A DNA stretch of 64,000 nucleotides from Burkholderia seminalis DSM 23518 (GTDB lineage: Bacteria; Pseudomonadota; Gammaproteobacteria; Burkholderiales; Burkholderiaceae), in contig NZ_CADFDK010000004.1 in the NCBI RefSeq assembly GCF_902832885.1, positions 566,659 through 630,658 on the forward strand, read 5' to 3'. Positions 1 to 8,091 of this stretch are shown piece by piece. The notes beneath the pieces were generated by a model. It saw only the letters and a program-made list of their open reading frames with translations, searched no databases and was not told where the DNA came from. Each line of letters begins with the position of its first letter. The stretch's first letter is position 1. The translations under genes were made by a program, and so were the position numbers.

Positions 1-141
1 GTAGACGGCCTGCGCATCGACGATGCCGTGGCCGGCGGCCGCCGCGACCCACGCGGCGGCGCGCTCGGGCGGCCCGGCCAGGATGTCGGCGAACTCGCGC
101 GGCGATACCGACGCGAGCGCCTTCAGCGACACGGCCTCCAT
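1..141 (-). CDS. Sel1/TPR-like protein, N-terminal part (runs off the window)
   Basis: Only the first 47 codons are inside the window; the protein begins MEAVSLKALASVSPREFAD and continues with an Ala-rich helical stretch ending IVDAQAVY, the usual look of the first repeat of a Sel1/TPR solenoid. The start ATG (139-141) follows the stop of the siderophore receptor by 3 bases, so the two are very probably one operon and translationally coupled. In related Burkholderia clusters a Sel1/TPR protein and a PiuC-type iron/2-oxoglutarate hydroxylase accompany this receptor class; the hydroxylase would lie left of the window. The family call rests on so little sequence that it is tentative. Confidence 0.55.
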   Translation of the reverse strand, partial: MEAVSLKALASVSPREFADILAGPPERAAAWVAAAAGHGIVDAQAVY

Positions 142-144
142 CGA

Positions 145-2388
145 TCAGTAGCGCGCGTTCAGCGTGACGAACGCCGAGCGGCCCGGCGCGATCGACGCAT
201 AGTGCGCCGGATACGCCTGATCGAAGTACGTGCGGTTGAACAGGTTGTTCACGTTCAGCTGCAGATCCAGCTTCTTGTTGATCCGGTACTGCGCCATCGC
301 GTCGAAGCGCCAGTACGACGGCACGGCGCGCAGGTTCGCGGGATCGCCGAACACTTCCGACATGTAGAACGCGCCGCCGCCGACCGTGAACTTCGGCGTC
401 ACGTCGTAGTTCGACCACATCGTGAGGCTGTGTTTCGGCGTGTTGGGGAAGCGGTTGCCGTTGTTCGCGCGGTCCTTGCCGTTGTCGCGCAACTCGCTCT
501 TCATGTAGGTGTAACCGCCGAACACCTGCCACTGCTTCGTGATCTGGCCGGCGAGGCCGAGTTCGAGGCCTTGCACGCGCTTGTTGCCGACCATCGCGTA
601 CTGGTTGTTCGGCAGCGTCACGCGCGCGTTCGTCGTGTCGATCTGGAACAGTGCGGCCGTCAGCGACAGCTTGTCGTTCAGCACGTTCCACTTCGTGCCG
701 AGCTCGATGCTGCGGTTCTTTTCCGGCGACAGCTGATCGGCGTTCGCACCGACGCCGCCGCGGCCCGGCGTGAGCGACTGCGTTTCGCTGCCTTCGCCGA
801 GCATCATGCCGGCCGGCGTCGACGACGTCGCATACGACGCATAGATGCTGCCGTTCCGTGCGGGCTTGAACACGAGGCCGGCTTGCCAGTTGAACAGCGT
901 GTCGTCGCGGGTGGTGGTCTTGCCGCCGTTGGCCTTGGTGTCGGTGAAGCGGGTCGAGTAGTCGTCGACACGCACGCCGGCGTTCACCTGCCAGCGCGGC
1001 GTGATCTCGATCGTGTCGAAACCGTAGATCGACTTCGTCGTGGTGCGCGCATGCGTGTAGTCGTTGTTGCGCGTGATCGAACCGGCCCACGGGTCGTTCG
1101 GGTTCGGCGACCACAGGCTCGTGCAGTTGTAGCCCGACGCGGCGCCGATGCCTTTCTGGCAGATCTTGCCGGTGTCGGTCGCGACCGTGTACGAATCGCG
1201 CTTGCCCCATTCGCGCGACAGCTCGATGCCGGTACTGAAGCTGTGCTTGAACGGGCCCGTGCGGAATTCGCCGAACAGTTCGGTCTGGTTCGCGAGGCTG
1301 TTGATCGAGCTGTTGCGGTTGTTGTTGCGGCGCCAGACCTTGCCGTTCACCACGTTGCCCTGACTGTCGTCCGGCTGCGTCCAGATGTAGTCCTGCGTCG
1401 ATTCCGTGTAGCGCGTGGTGTTGCGGATCGTCAGCGACGACGTGATGTCGTGCTCGATCCTGATCGTGCTGATGTCCGACGTGGTCTTGCGGAAGTCGCG
1501 GTCGATCAGGCCGTAGAAGTTGTGGCGGTCGACGGGCGCCGGATAGATCGTGTCGACGTTCGCGGGCTTGTTCGACGTCGTGTAGAAGTACGGGATGCCG
1601 CCGTCGGGCATGTCGTCCGTCGACAGGTGGTAGTAGCTCGCGGTCACGCGCGTCGGCGTGCCGAGGCCGAACGCGATCGACGGCGCGACGCCCCAGCGCT
1701 CGTTGTTGACGGCATCGCGGCCGGCGACGTCGTTGTTGTGGCTCATCAGGTTCAGGCGGAACGCGGCGTGATCGGCGAACTGCCAGTTGCCGTCGGCCGT
1801 GAAGCGGCGGTAGCGGTCGGTGCCGAGGCCCGCGCTCGCGGCGGCCGTCGTGCCGAGGTGCGGGGCCTTCGTGATCAGGTTGATGCTGCCGCCTGCGCCG
1901 CCGCGGCCGCCGTAGGCGCCGTCGGAACCCTTGGTGATCTCGACGCGCTCGGTGTTGAAGATCTCGCGCGTGGTCGCGCCCGTGTCGCGCATGCCGTCGA
2001 CGAACAGGCTGCCCTGCGTGTCGTAGCCGCGGATGAACGGACGGTCGCCGAGCGGGTTGCCGCCTTCGCCGGCGCCGAACGTGATGCCGGGTACGGTGCG
2101 CAGCGCTTCGGTCAGCGTCGACGCGCCGCTGCTGCGGATCAGTTCCTGCGGGATCACGGTGACGGATTTCGGCGTGTCGACGAGCGGCGCGGTGAATTTC
2201 GCGGAAGCGGAAAAGTCGGCCTTGTAGCTGGGCTCGGTCTTGCCCTGGATCTCGATCGGCGCGAGATGGCCTTCGGTGCTGGCGGGGGCGGCGGGCGGCG
2301 TGCCGTCGGCGAATGCCGGGCTCGCGGCGAGCACGCCGCAGAGGGTGGTGAATGTACCGAGCTTCAGCTCGTCGGGACGGGACTTCAT
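145..2388 (-). CDS. TonB-dependent siderophore receptor (Fiu-like)
   Basis: Outer-membrane receptor that imports an iron-siderophore, probably catecholate, using TonB energy. The 747-residue product starts at ATG 2388, which gives a proper signal peptide ending near ASPAFADG; the longer reading (to 2445) adds a non-signal leader. A plug domain lies at about residues 70-175 (PKSVTVIPQELI, the GDRPFIRGYD segment, VEITKGSDGAYGGRGGAGG, then SINLITK), followed by a long beta-barrel ending in an aromatic residue (LNARY), as expected for outer-membrane insertion. It is first in an operon with the Sel1-like gene and lies behind a Fur-box-like palindrome (2500-2518), so iron repression is likely. The exact siderophore cannot be read from sequence. 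Confidence 0.93.
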   Translation of the reverse strand: MKSRPDELKLGTFTTLCGVLAASPAFADGTPPAAPASTEGHLAPIEIQGKTEPSYKADFSASAKFTAPLVDTPKSVTVIPQELIRSSGASTLTEALRTVPGITFGAGEGGNPLGDRPFIRGYDTQGSLFVDGMRDTGATTREIFNTERVEITKGSDGAYGGRGGAGGSINLITKAPHLGTTAAASAGLGTDRYRRFTADGNWQFADHAAFRLNLMSHNNDVAGRDAVNNERWGVAPSIAFGLGTPTRVTASYYHLSTDDMPDGGIPYFYTTSNKPANVDTIYPAPVDRHNFYGLIDRDFRKTTSDISTIRIEHDITSSLTIRNTTRYTESTQDYIWTQPDDSQGNVVNGKVWRRNNNRNSSINSLANQTELFGEFRTGPFKHSFSTGIELSREWGKRDSYTVATDTGKICQKGIGAASGYNCTSLWSPNPNDPWAGSITRNNDYTHARTTTKSIYGFDTIEITPRWQVNAGVRVDDYSTRFTDTKANGGKTTTRDDTLFNWQAGLVFKPARNGSIYASYATSSTPAGMMLGEGSETQSLTPGRGGVGANADQLSPEKNRSIELGTKWNVLNDKLSLTAALFQIDTTNARVTLPNNQYAMVGNKRVQGLELGLAGQITKQWQVFGGYTYMKSELRDNGKDRANNGNRFPNTPKHSLTMWSNYDVTPKFTVGGGAFYMSEVFGDPANLRAVPSYWRFDAMAQYRINKKLDLQLNVNNLFNRTYFDQAYPAHYASIAPGRSAFVTLNARY

Positions 2389-2709
2389 GATGCGCTTCGA
2401 CCTCGCGAGGTGGCCCCGGAGACGGTGTGGTGCAGGAATGTGCATGCCGCCGGGAATTATTACGATTTGTTTTCAGGCGGCATTCTATGTAATTTCATGT
2501 TGAATGAGAAGCATTCTTGTTTGTATTTGTGACGGAATCGTTAACGAATGTGTCGGAGGGCTGCGGGCCGGCGATGCGCGGAGAGATGGCCGATCGGGCC
2601 GAGTATGGCGCGGGTATCGGGCGGGCTAGAGTGGTTGCGACTCGACTCGGTCCGTGTGACTGCAAGATGATAAATGACTGCATTGAAAGCAATCTTGGTG
2701 GAACGCGTC
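2389..2709. other. Divergent intergenic region between the receptor and the antitoxin
   Basis: This stretch of about 320 bp carries the Fur-like site and the AT-rich promoter DNA for the receptor. The right half must hold the promoter of the toxin-antitoxin pair, which begins at 2710. No further gene is seen. Confidence 0.6.
2500..2518 (-). promoter_or_regulatory. Fur-box-like palindrome upstream of the receptor
   Basis: Nineteen bases contain GAATG-5-CATTC symmetry; read on the minus strand the core AATGCTTCTCATT agrees with the classical Fur consensus core AATGATAATCATT at 10 of 13 positions. It lies about 112 bp upstream of the receptor ATG in an AT-rich pocket of otherwise GC-rich DNA. 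Confidence 0.55.
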
Positions 2710-2949
2710 ATGCCAGTGCTCACCGTTCGAAATTTGCCCGACGAAGTGCATCGCGCACTTCGGATTCGTGCTGCCCGGCATGGTCGCAGTACCGAAGCCG
2801 AGGTGCGCGACATCCTCGAACAAGCCGTTCTGCCCGAGGGGCGGCTCAAGCTGGGAACATTGCTGGCGGAATTCGGGCCGGAGGCAGGCGATGGCGATTT
2901 CGGCATCCAGCGCGACAAGGCGCCAGCCGCTCCGATGAGCTTCGAATGA
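2710..2949 (+). CDS. FitA/VapB-like antitoxin (ribbon-helix-helix)
   Basis: 79-residue protein beginning MPVLTVRNLPDEVHRALRIR, the hallmark of FitA-type ribbon-helix-helix antitoxins (beta strand TVRNLP, helix DEVHRALRIRAARHG, then RSTEAEVRDILEQA). The C-terminal half, rich in acidic residues, would wrap the toxin. ATG 2710 is chosen because it places the strand at the very N-terminus; an upstream in-frame ATG at 2674 adds residues foreign to the family. The stop overlaps the toxin start (ATGA), the standard coupling for such pairs. The complex would repress its own promoter. Confidence 0.88.
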   Translation: MPVLTVRNLPDEVHRALRIRAARHGRSTEAEVRDILEQAVLPEGRLKLGTLLAEFGPEAGDGDFGIQRDKAPAAPMSFE

Positions 2950-3365
2950 TCCTGGTCGACACGAACGTCATTTCGGAGCCGTTGCGGCGCGAGCCGAGCG
3001 CGGCAGTCGTCGAGTGGCTCGATGCGCAGCACGTCGAGACGCTGTTCCTGTCGGCGGTCAGTCTTGCGGAATTGCGGTTCGGCGTCGCCGCGTTGCCGGA
3101 GGGGCGCAGGCGGGACTGGCTGCATCAAGGCATCGAGCAGCGCGTCGTCCCGCTGTTTCGAGGTCGGATCCTGCCGTTCGACGATGCGGCGAGCAAAGCG
3201 TATGCGAGCCTTTGCGCGCGGGCTCGTGCCGCAGGCAACGCGGTCGCCGTCGCCGACGGTTACATTGCCGCCACGGCCGAGGCGAACGGGCTGATCGTGG
3301 CCGCGCGCGACGTCGCGCCGTTCAAGGCGCTCGGGCTTCGCGTCATCGACCCTTGGGCGCGATAG
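2946..3365 (+). CDS. FitB/VapC-like PIN-domain toxin
   Basis: 139-residue PIN-domain ribonuclease, toxin of the pair. It starts MILVDTNVISEPLRR and keeps the four acidic metal-binding positions: Asp5 (VDTN), Glu42 (LAELRFG), Asp104 (AVADGYIA) and Asp122 (AARDVAPF). The start codon overlaps the antitoxin stop. Such proteins cut tRNA or mRNA when the antitoxin is degraded; the actual RNA target is unknown. All catalytic residues are present, so the toxin looks intact. Confidence 0.9.
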   Translation: MILVDTNVISEPLRREPSAAVVEWLDAQHVETLFLSAVSLAELRFGVAALPEGRRRDWLHQGIEQRVVPLFRGRILPFDDAASKAYASLCARARAAGNAVAVADGYIAATAEANGLIVAARDVAPFKALGLRVIDPWAR

Positions 3366-3401
3366 TTCGCGATTTTCTGCCTCTTTCCTTGCGCCGAAAT
3401 T

Positions 3402-3429
3402 GAAAACGCGCCGTGCAAGACGGCGCGTT
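3402..3429 (-). terminator. Rho-independent terminator of the carbamoyltransferase gene
   Basis: AACGCGCCGT / ACGGCGCGTT is a perfect 10-bp stem with a 5-base loop. Read on the minus strand it is followed by TTTTC. It lies between two convergent genes and fits termination of the minus-strand transcript. Confidence 0.75.
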
Positions 3430-3496
3430 CCGCGTCAGGCCAATCCGGTGCGCTCCCGCAGCGATGGCGGGTGGGCGCTAAATGTCCGGTGCGATG

Positions 3497-4792
3497 TCAG
3501 TCCACCCCGTGAAACACCGCGTCTTCCGGCCCGAGGTAGGCAGGCGGGCGCCACGTCGCGTCGCGCATCGAATGCTGAACGAGATTCTCGACGCCGAGCA
3601 GCACCGCGAAGATCGCCATCCGCACCGGAATGCCGTTGTCGGTCTGCCGGAAGATGGCTAGACGCGGGTCGCGGTTCAGGTCGACCGACAGGTCGTTCGC
3701 GCCGGGCCGGCTGTCGCGCGGCAGCGGGTGCATGATCAGTGTGTCCGGCTTGCACGCCGAATCGACGAGCGCCTGGTTGATCTGGAAATCCGGTGTGTAG
3801 CCTTCGAACGATTCGTCGGTGAAGCGCTCCTTCTGGATCCGCGTCGCGTACACGACGTCCGCACCGCGCAATCCGGCCGCGAGGTCGGTCGTCTGCTCGA
3901 TCACATGGCCGTTCGTCGCGATCTGGTCGACGATGTACGCCGGCATCTCGAGCGTCGGCGGCGACACGAGCGTGAACTTCAGCCCGCGGTACAACGCGAG
4001 CAGCTTGACGAGCGAGTGCACGGTACGGCCGTACTTCAGGTCGCCGACCAACGCGATGTGCGCGCCGTCGACGATCTTGCCGAGCCGCGAGAACTCGCGC
4101 TGGATCGTATAGAGATCGAGCAGCGCCTGGCTCGGATGTTCGCCGGGGCCGTCGCCGCCGTTGATCACGGGCAGGTTGGTGGCGCGCGCGAACTCGGCCA
4201 CCGAGCCTTTCTCCGGATGGCGGATCACGAGCGCGTCGACGTAGCCGGCCATCACGCGGCTCGTGTCGTAGATCGATTCGCCCTTGGCCATCGACGAGAA
4301 CGTGAAGCCCGTCGTGTCGCATACCGAGCCGCCGAGCCGGCAGAAGGCCGCGCCGAACGATACGCGGGTGCGCGTGCTGGCCTCGAAGAACAGGTTGCCG
4401 AGCACCGCGCCTTCCAGCACGCGCGAGATCTTGTGGCGGCGCGCGATCGGTTGCATCACGTCGGCCACGCGGAACAGCGCCTCGACCGAGTCCCGCGAGA
4501 ACTGGTCGACCGAGATCAGCTGCGGCTTGCCTTCGAACAGGAACTGCTTCGAGAGTCCTTGCTTGTCTACGCTTTGCGTATAGTCCCCGCCATCCGGTGC
4601 CGAGCGCTCGACGATTTCCGACACGAAGCGCTCGACGATCTCGGGCATCCCGCGCGATTCCTGCGAGTCGTCGGGCAGCAGCCACGTATCGAGCGCGCGC
4701 CGGCTGACGCCGATACGATTGGCGAACGCTTCGCGGGTCATGTTGAGGCGGCGCATCGCGTCGCGGAGGAAGGCTTGCTGGGGAACGGTCAT
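3497..4792 (-). CDS. pyrB: Aspartate carbamoyltransferase with N-terminal HTH domain
   Basis: The catalytic part (about residues 88-431) joins carbamoyl phosphate and aspartate in pyrimidine synthesis. It shows the carbamoyl-phosphate motif STRTR (139-143) after FFEA, GGDGPGEHPSQALLDLYT, VGDLKYGRTVHSL and HPLPRDSRPGANDLS. The first roughly 60 residues are extra: RRLNMTREAFANRIGVSRRA is an XRE-like helix-turn-helix, giving 431 residues against about 310-340 for a plain catalytic chain. ATG 4792 starts exactly at this domain. A perfect palindrome (4812-4832) sits 20 bp upstream, so the enzyme may bind its own promoter. No pyrI gene is adjacent. The enzyme identity is certain; the regulatory role is inference. 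Confidence 0.92.
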   Translation of the reverse strand: MTVPQQAFLRDAMRRLNMTREAFANRIGVSRRALDTWLLPDDSQESRGMPEIVERFVSEIVERSAPDGGDYTQSVDKQGLSKQFLFEGKPQLISVDQFSRDSVEALFRVADVMQPIARRHKISRVLEGAVLGNLFFEASTRTRVSFGAAFCRLGGSVCDTTGFTFSSMAKGESIYDTSRVMAGYVDALVIRHPEKGSVAEFARATNLPVINGGDGPGEHPSQALLDLYTIQREFSRLGKIVDGAHIALVGDLKYGRTVHSLVKLLALYRGLKFTLVSPPTLEMPAYIVDQIATNGHVIEQTTDLAAGLRGADVVYATRIQKERFTDESFEGYTPDFQINQALVDSACKPDTLIMHPLPRDSRPGANDLSVDLNRDPRLAIFRQTDNGIPVRMAIFAVLLGVENLVQHSMRDATWRPPAYLGPEDAVFHGVD

Positions 4793-4811
4793 CGGCGGCT
4801 CCTGACGGAAA

Positions 4812-4832
4812 ATATACGCGATGCGTATATTA
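4812..4832. promoter_or_regulatory. Perfect inverted repeat, probable pyrB operator
   Basis: AATATACGC-GAT-GCGTATATT: two 9-base arms with no mismatch and a 3-base centre, 20 bp before the pyrB start, in the position of an overlapping promoter/operator. A degenerate copy (TACGC-TTT-GCGTA, 4568-4580) with the same arm core and same 3-base centre occurs inside pyrB. The best candidate ligand is the HTH domain of PyrB itself. Confidence 0.65.
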
Positions 4833-4930
4833 GTTCGTGACGCAATGAAGTCAAGGAAAATCTGCGCGACCGGCTGTGTGGCGCGGGTAACACGCGGCGG
4901 GTTGGTGCTGGCGCGCCGCTTCCGTCTCCG

Positions 4931-4936
4931 TATAAT
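4931..4936 (+). promoter_or_regulatory. -10 box (TATAAT) for the entericidin-like gene
   Basis: A perfect TATAAT is rare in DNA this rich in GC. It lies about 90 bp before the lipoprotein ATG. No -35 element at the normal 16-18 bp distance is convincing; TTGGTG at 4902 is 23 bp away. Confidence 0.45.
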
Positions 4937-5024
4937 CAGGTCAGGCCCCGTGTCCGGCACCTGTCGTGCGCCGGGCCACACACGATTCGCCCGGTCGGGC
5001 TTGTTGATTCGAAGGAGAATGAGA

Positions 5025-5159
5025 ATGACGCGTACGATTGCTGCAATGCTGCTGGTGGTGACCGCCGCGCTCGCCGGATGCAATACGGTCGCCGGCGTGG
5101 GCCAGGACATTTCGAAGGGTGGTCAGGCGATCAGCGATACGGCCGAAAAGGCCAAGTAA
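5025..5159 (+). CDS. ecnB: Entericidin A/B-family lipoprotein
   Basis: 44-residue protein MTRTIAAMLLVVTAALAG, then CNTVAGVGQDISKGGQAI, then SDTAEKAK. It has a signal peptide, the lipobox LAGC with the lipidated Cys at residue 19, and the family pattern NTVAGVGQDISKGGQAI of entericidins, small bacteriolytic/stress lipoproteins of the cell envelope. AGGAG at 5013-5017 supports ATG 5025; an ATG at 5019 is too close to it. The gene stands alone with its own -10 box and a strong terminator. Choice between entericidin A and B paralogues is by size only. Confidence 0.85.
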   Translation: MTRTIAAMLLVVTAALAGCNTVAGVGQDISKGGQAISDTAEKAK

Positions 5160-5181
5160 GGCGACCGGTTCCGGAATGCAG

Positions 5182-5230
5182 AAGGCGCCGGGCCGTCCCG
5201 CGATTGCGGGGCGGCCCGGCGCCTTTTTTG
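5182..5230 (+). terminator. Rho-independent terminator after the entericidin gene
   Basis: A 14-bp stem (5182-5195 with 5212-5225) with a further GC stem in the loop is followed by a run of six T. It is the clearest terminator in the window and probably serves both the plus-strand lipoprotein and the end of the convergent gene. Confidence 0.88.
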
Positions 5231-5256
5231 TGTCTGGCGTCGGCGCGGGTGCGGCG

Positions 5257-5805
5257 TCAGGCGTGTTCGACGAACGCGTAGCGGCCTTCGACCTTGCGCG
5301 GCGTGAACCAGCCGTAGTCGGGGAACATCCGGTTGCGCACGTACCACACGTAGCCCACCAGCAGAGCCGTGATCAAGAGGCTGGGCAGCGCGGTCGACGG
5401 GTCGCGTCCGAGCTCGGCGATGGTCTTCGGCAACTGCAGCAGCGACAGCAGGATGAACGCGTGATAGGCGCCGACGCGATTCGTCGCAAAACCCCAGATG
5501 AACAGCAGCGACAGCGGCACGGTCAACGCGAGGAACACGAGCACGAGGACATTGCCGGCGCCGCTTGCGAAGAAGTAATACGCGAGCATGAGGCTGATCG
5601 CCAGCTGGGCGATACCGAGCGCGACCAGGATCCGGATGTGCACCTTGTTCTTGCGGCAGCGCTCGGGGTCGGGGCGCGACGCGATCAGGTGCGCGAGCAC
5701 GCGATCCTTGAGCCCCTGTCCTGACAGTTCGGCCAGTGCGTCGGCCTTCCTCGTTCCCGCGGAGAGCAGCACCGCGATTCTTGTTTTGGCTTCCTTCCTG
5801 TTCAT
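5257..5805 (-). CDS. Conserved hypothetical inner-membrane protein
   Basis: 182 residues. A charged N-terminus (MNRKEAKTRIAVLLSAGTRK, about 50 residues, probably cytoplasmic) precedes four hydrophobic segments: ILVALGIAQLAISLMLAYYF, NVLVLVFLALTVPLSLLFIW, AYHAFILLSLLQLP and LPSLLITALLVGYVWYV. The C-terminus FPDYGWFTPRKVEGRYAF is polar. ATG 5805 is preferred over a long low-complexity extension upstream. No family recognised and no neighbour that hints at a role; it converges on the entericidin terminator. Confidence 0.75.
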   Translation of the reverse strand: MNRKEAKTRIAVLLSAGTRKADALAELSGQGLKDRVLAHLIASRPDPERCRKNKVHIRILVALGIAQLAISLMLAYYFFASGAGNVLVLVFLALTVPLSLLFIWGFATNRVGAYHAFILLSLLQLPKTIAELGRDPSTALPSLLITALLVGYVWYVRNRMFPDYGWFTPRKVEGRYAFVEHA

Positions 5806-5992
5806 TGCTGGGCGGATTGTCGTTCGGTGGTTGTCAAAGGTTCCGGCCAAGCGAATATTGCATCTTGCGAGGTGGCGCGCAATCGATTTGCGGCCCGCGG
5901 ACACATTCCTACAGTTGCCGGAGCGTGCGGGCGATGGGCCATATGACGACGGGAAGCGGCCGCCGTTGCCGTCATCCCGCGATGGGCGCGGG

Positions 5993-6946
5993 TCAGTCGG
6001 CGGCGGCTTGCGCGGTGGTGGGCGCGGGGCTCGCGGGCTTCGCATCGCGTGTGTCTGCGCGGCGCTCGCGCCGCCGAGTCGCACCGACGAGCATGCCCGC
6101 GACGACGAGCGCGATGCCGGCGACTCGCGTGCCGGTCAGCGTTTCACCGAACAGCGCGACCGCGAACAGCACGGCCGAGACCGGCGCGACCGCCGTGAAG
6201 AGCGCGGCCTCGGTGCCGCTGGTGCGGGCCGAGCCGGCGTACCAGCACAGGTAGCCGAGCACGGTCGGTACCAGCGCGTAGTAGGCGATCGCCGATACCG
6301 CGCCGACGGTCCAGCCATGCGCGGCCGCGCGCCATTCGAATGCCGCCGGCACGAGCGCGAGCACGAAGCCGAGGCCCGACATCGCGGTGGACAGCGCGAG
6401 CGGCGTCAGCGGCGCGGCCAGCCGCCGGTTGAGCAGGATGAAGACGGCTTCGCACGCGACGGCGGCCAGCACCAGCGCGTCGCCGGCAAGCGTCTGGAAC
6501 GACGGCATCGCGTGGCCCGGTGCGAACGTGACGAACAGCACGCCGGCCGTGGCGAGCGCGGCGGCCGCCCAGTCGCGCGGCGTCTGCCGCTCGCGCAGCA
6601 CGACGGCCGCGATCAGCGTGGACATGGCCGGCAGCGTGCCGAGCATCACGCCCGCGTCGAGCGGCGACGACAACTGCGTGCCGCTGATCAGCAGCACCGT
6701 ATAGCCGACGCCGCCCGCCGCGGCCTGAATGACGAGCAGGACGGCGTCGCGCGCGGAAAGGCGCGGCCAGCGCATGCGCTGCGCGCGCATCAGCGCGAAC
6801 AGCAGCGGCGTCGCGATCAGGAAACGCAGTGCCGTGGCCGCGAACGGCGGCAGGCCGCCGGCCGCGAGACGGCTCGCGATGACGGTGCTGCCGACGCCCG
6901 CCATCGCGGCGGCGAGATAGAGATAGCCGATCAGTCGTGTTTTCAT
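5993..6946 (-). CDS. EamA (DMT) family exporter
   Basis: 317-residue inner-membrane transporter with about ten hydrophobic helices arranged as two EamA repeats (first begins GYLYLAAAMAGVGSTVIASR, second around LVLAAVACEAVFILLNRRLA). The LGTLPAMSTLIAAVVLRERQ segment and the GTEAALFTAVAPVSAVLFA segment, followed by LFGE, are typical end-of-repeat motifs. Members export amino acids, nucleosides or drugs; the substrate is unknown. Start ATG 6946 gives MKTRLIG; upstream residues are unlike the family. It lies 180 bp downstream of an AraC regulator on the same strand, which may control it. Confidence 0.87.
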   Translation of the reverse strand: MKTRLIGYLYLAAAMAGVGSTVIASRLAAGGLPPFAATALRFLIATPLLFALMRAQRMRWPRLSARDAVLLVIQAAAGGVGYTVLLISGTQLSSPLDAGVMLGTLPAMSTLIAAVVLRERQTPRDWAAAALATAGVLFVTFAPGHAMPSFQTLAGDALVLAAVACEAVFILLNRRLAAPLTPLALSTAMSGLGFVLALVPAAFEWRAAAHGWTVGAVSAIAYYALVPTVLGYLCWYAGSARTSGTEAALFTAVAPVSAVLFAVALFGETLTGTRVAGIALVVAGMLVGATRRRERRADTRDAKPASPAPTTAQAAAD

Positions 6947-7126
6947 GCGCCGCATCGTCGCGTGCGGCGGCCACGTGCGTCTTGAATGAAATTGCAGCGA
7001 CGGAGGCCTGATTGCGGTGTGCTGCTTGCGTGCGCCGGCGATCCGCGGACCACCGGTGACCGTCGTGCGGGCGACTGCCTTCAAATGCGGTGCGACTGGG
7101 CCCGGCGCATCAAGAGGGCGCTCGCG

Positions 7127-7921
7127 TCAAACCGCCTGCGCGAACCGCCCGGGCGTGATTCCGAACTGGCGCGCGAATGCGCGCGTCAGGTGGCTCTGGT
7201 CGGCAAAACCGGCTTCGGCCGCGGCATCGGCGATCGGCATTCCGCTGGCGAGCAGCGCGCGCGCCAGCCGGGCGCGCGACTGGATCAGGTAGGCATGCGG
7301 GGTGATGCCGAGCTCGCGCGCAAAGCCGCGCAGCAGCTGGAAGCGGCTCACCCCGCTCAGGCCGGCCAGTTCGGCGAGCGAAACGGGCGCGGCCGGCGCC
7401 GCGTCGAGCCGCTCACGGGCCACGCGGACCGCCGGTGCGACGCCGGCCGCCGGCAGCGTGCGGTTCGCATGCCGGGCGAGCAGCCCGGCGACGAGCATCA
7501 CGAGCGCCTCGTCGCGGGCGATCGACTCGGATGCGCCGGCGACGATGCGAGCATGCAGCCGGCCGACGGCGGCCGCGAGCCGCGCGTCGCGCACGGCCGG
7601 ATGCGCCAGCTCGACGCCGCCAAGGCCTTCTTCCGCCGCGACGCCCGCCACCAGCGCGGGTGCGAGGTACAGCATCCGCCAGCGCCGGCCCGTGCCGGCA
7701 TCGATCGGCGATCCGTCGTGCATTTCGCCCGGGTTGACCATGATCGCATCGCCGGCCAGCGCGTCGACCTGCCCGCGGCCGCTCCACGACCGGTGCGCGC
7801 CGCTGACGATCACGCCGACTCCGAATTCGTCGTGCGCGTGACGCGGAAACGCGCGGTCGGATTCGAGGCTGATCGCCTCGATGCCTTCGCCGGTGCGTCG
7901 GTAGTGGGTGACACGGTGCAT
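7127..7921 (-). CDS. AraC-family transcriptional regulator
   Basis: 264 residues. An N-terminal cupin-like sensor (HAHDEFGVGVIVSGAHRSWS, later DAIMVNPGEMHDG) precedes a C-terminal double helix-turn-helix (SLAELAGLSGVSRFQLLRGF and PIADAAAEAGFADQSHLTRA, ending FARQFGITPGRFAQ). It is divergent from the MoaF-like/SDR operon, with a 170-bp shared promoter region holding a 23-bp site (7989-8011) that recurs at 32.5 kb. The EamA gene follows downstream. The effector is unknown. Confidence 0.9.
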   Translation of the reverse strand: MHRVTHYRRTGEGIEAISLESDRAFPRHAHDEFGVGVIVSGAHRSWSGRGQVDALAGDAIMVNPGEMHDGSPIDAGTGRRWRMLYLAPALVAGVAAEEGLGGVELAHPAVRDARLAAAVGRLHARIVAGASESIARDEALVMLVAGLLARHANRTLPAAGVAPAVRVARERLDAAPAAPVSLAELAGLSGVSRFQLLRGFARELGITPHAYLIQSRARLARALLASGMPIADAAAEAGFADQSHLTRAFARQFGITPGRFAQAV

Positions 7922-7988
7922 GTGCGCTCCTCGCGCCGGTCGCGGCGCGGATCACGTGCACTTTAGCGCGTTCCGGCGCCGCGCGCCC

Positions 7989-8011
7989 TTCATCCTTTTG
8001 GCGGATACCGC
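7989..8011 (+). promoter_or_regulatory. Shared 23-bp site, copy 1 (AraC / MoaF-like promoter)
   Basis: TTCATCCTTTT-GGCGGATACCGC lies between the divergent AraC and MoaF-like genes. The same 23 bases with one change occur on the minus strand at 32555-32577 before another SDR gene. Its right half contains GCGG-TAT-CCGC symmetry. The octamer CACTTTAG also accompanies both copies (7959-7966 and 32531-32538). It is a candidate operator of the adjacent AraC protein. Confidence 0.6.
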
Positions 8012-8091
8012 GCGGCATGCGCAGCCCGCACCATGTGCATATCGGCAGCGTACACGGCCCGTCGGGCCTGAAGCTGCGCGGGAGACGGCAG

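Noticed and set aside
28-2532. An 834-codon open frame on the plus strand opposite the siderophore receptor
   Set aside because: Low-complexity Arg/Ala/Val-rich translation with no motif; a typical antisense shadow of a high-GC gene.
4568-4580. Second strong operator inside pyrB
   Set aside because: Only 5-base arms and coding constraint; kept only as a supporting remark to the main palindrome.
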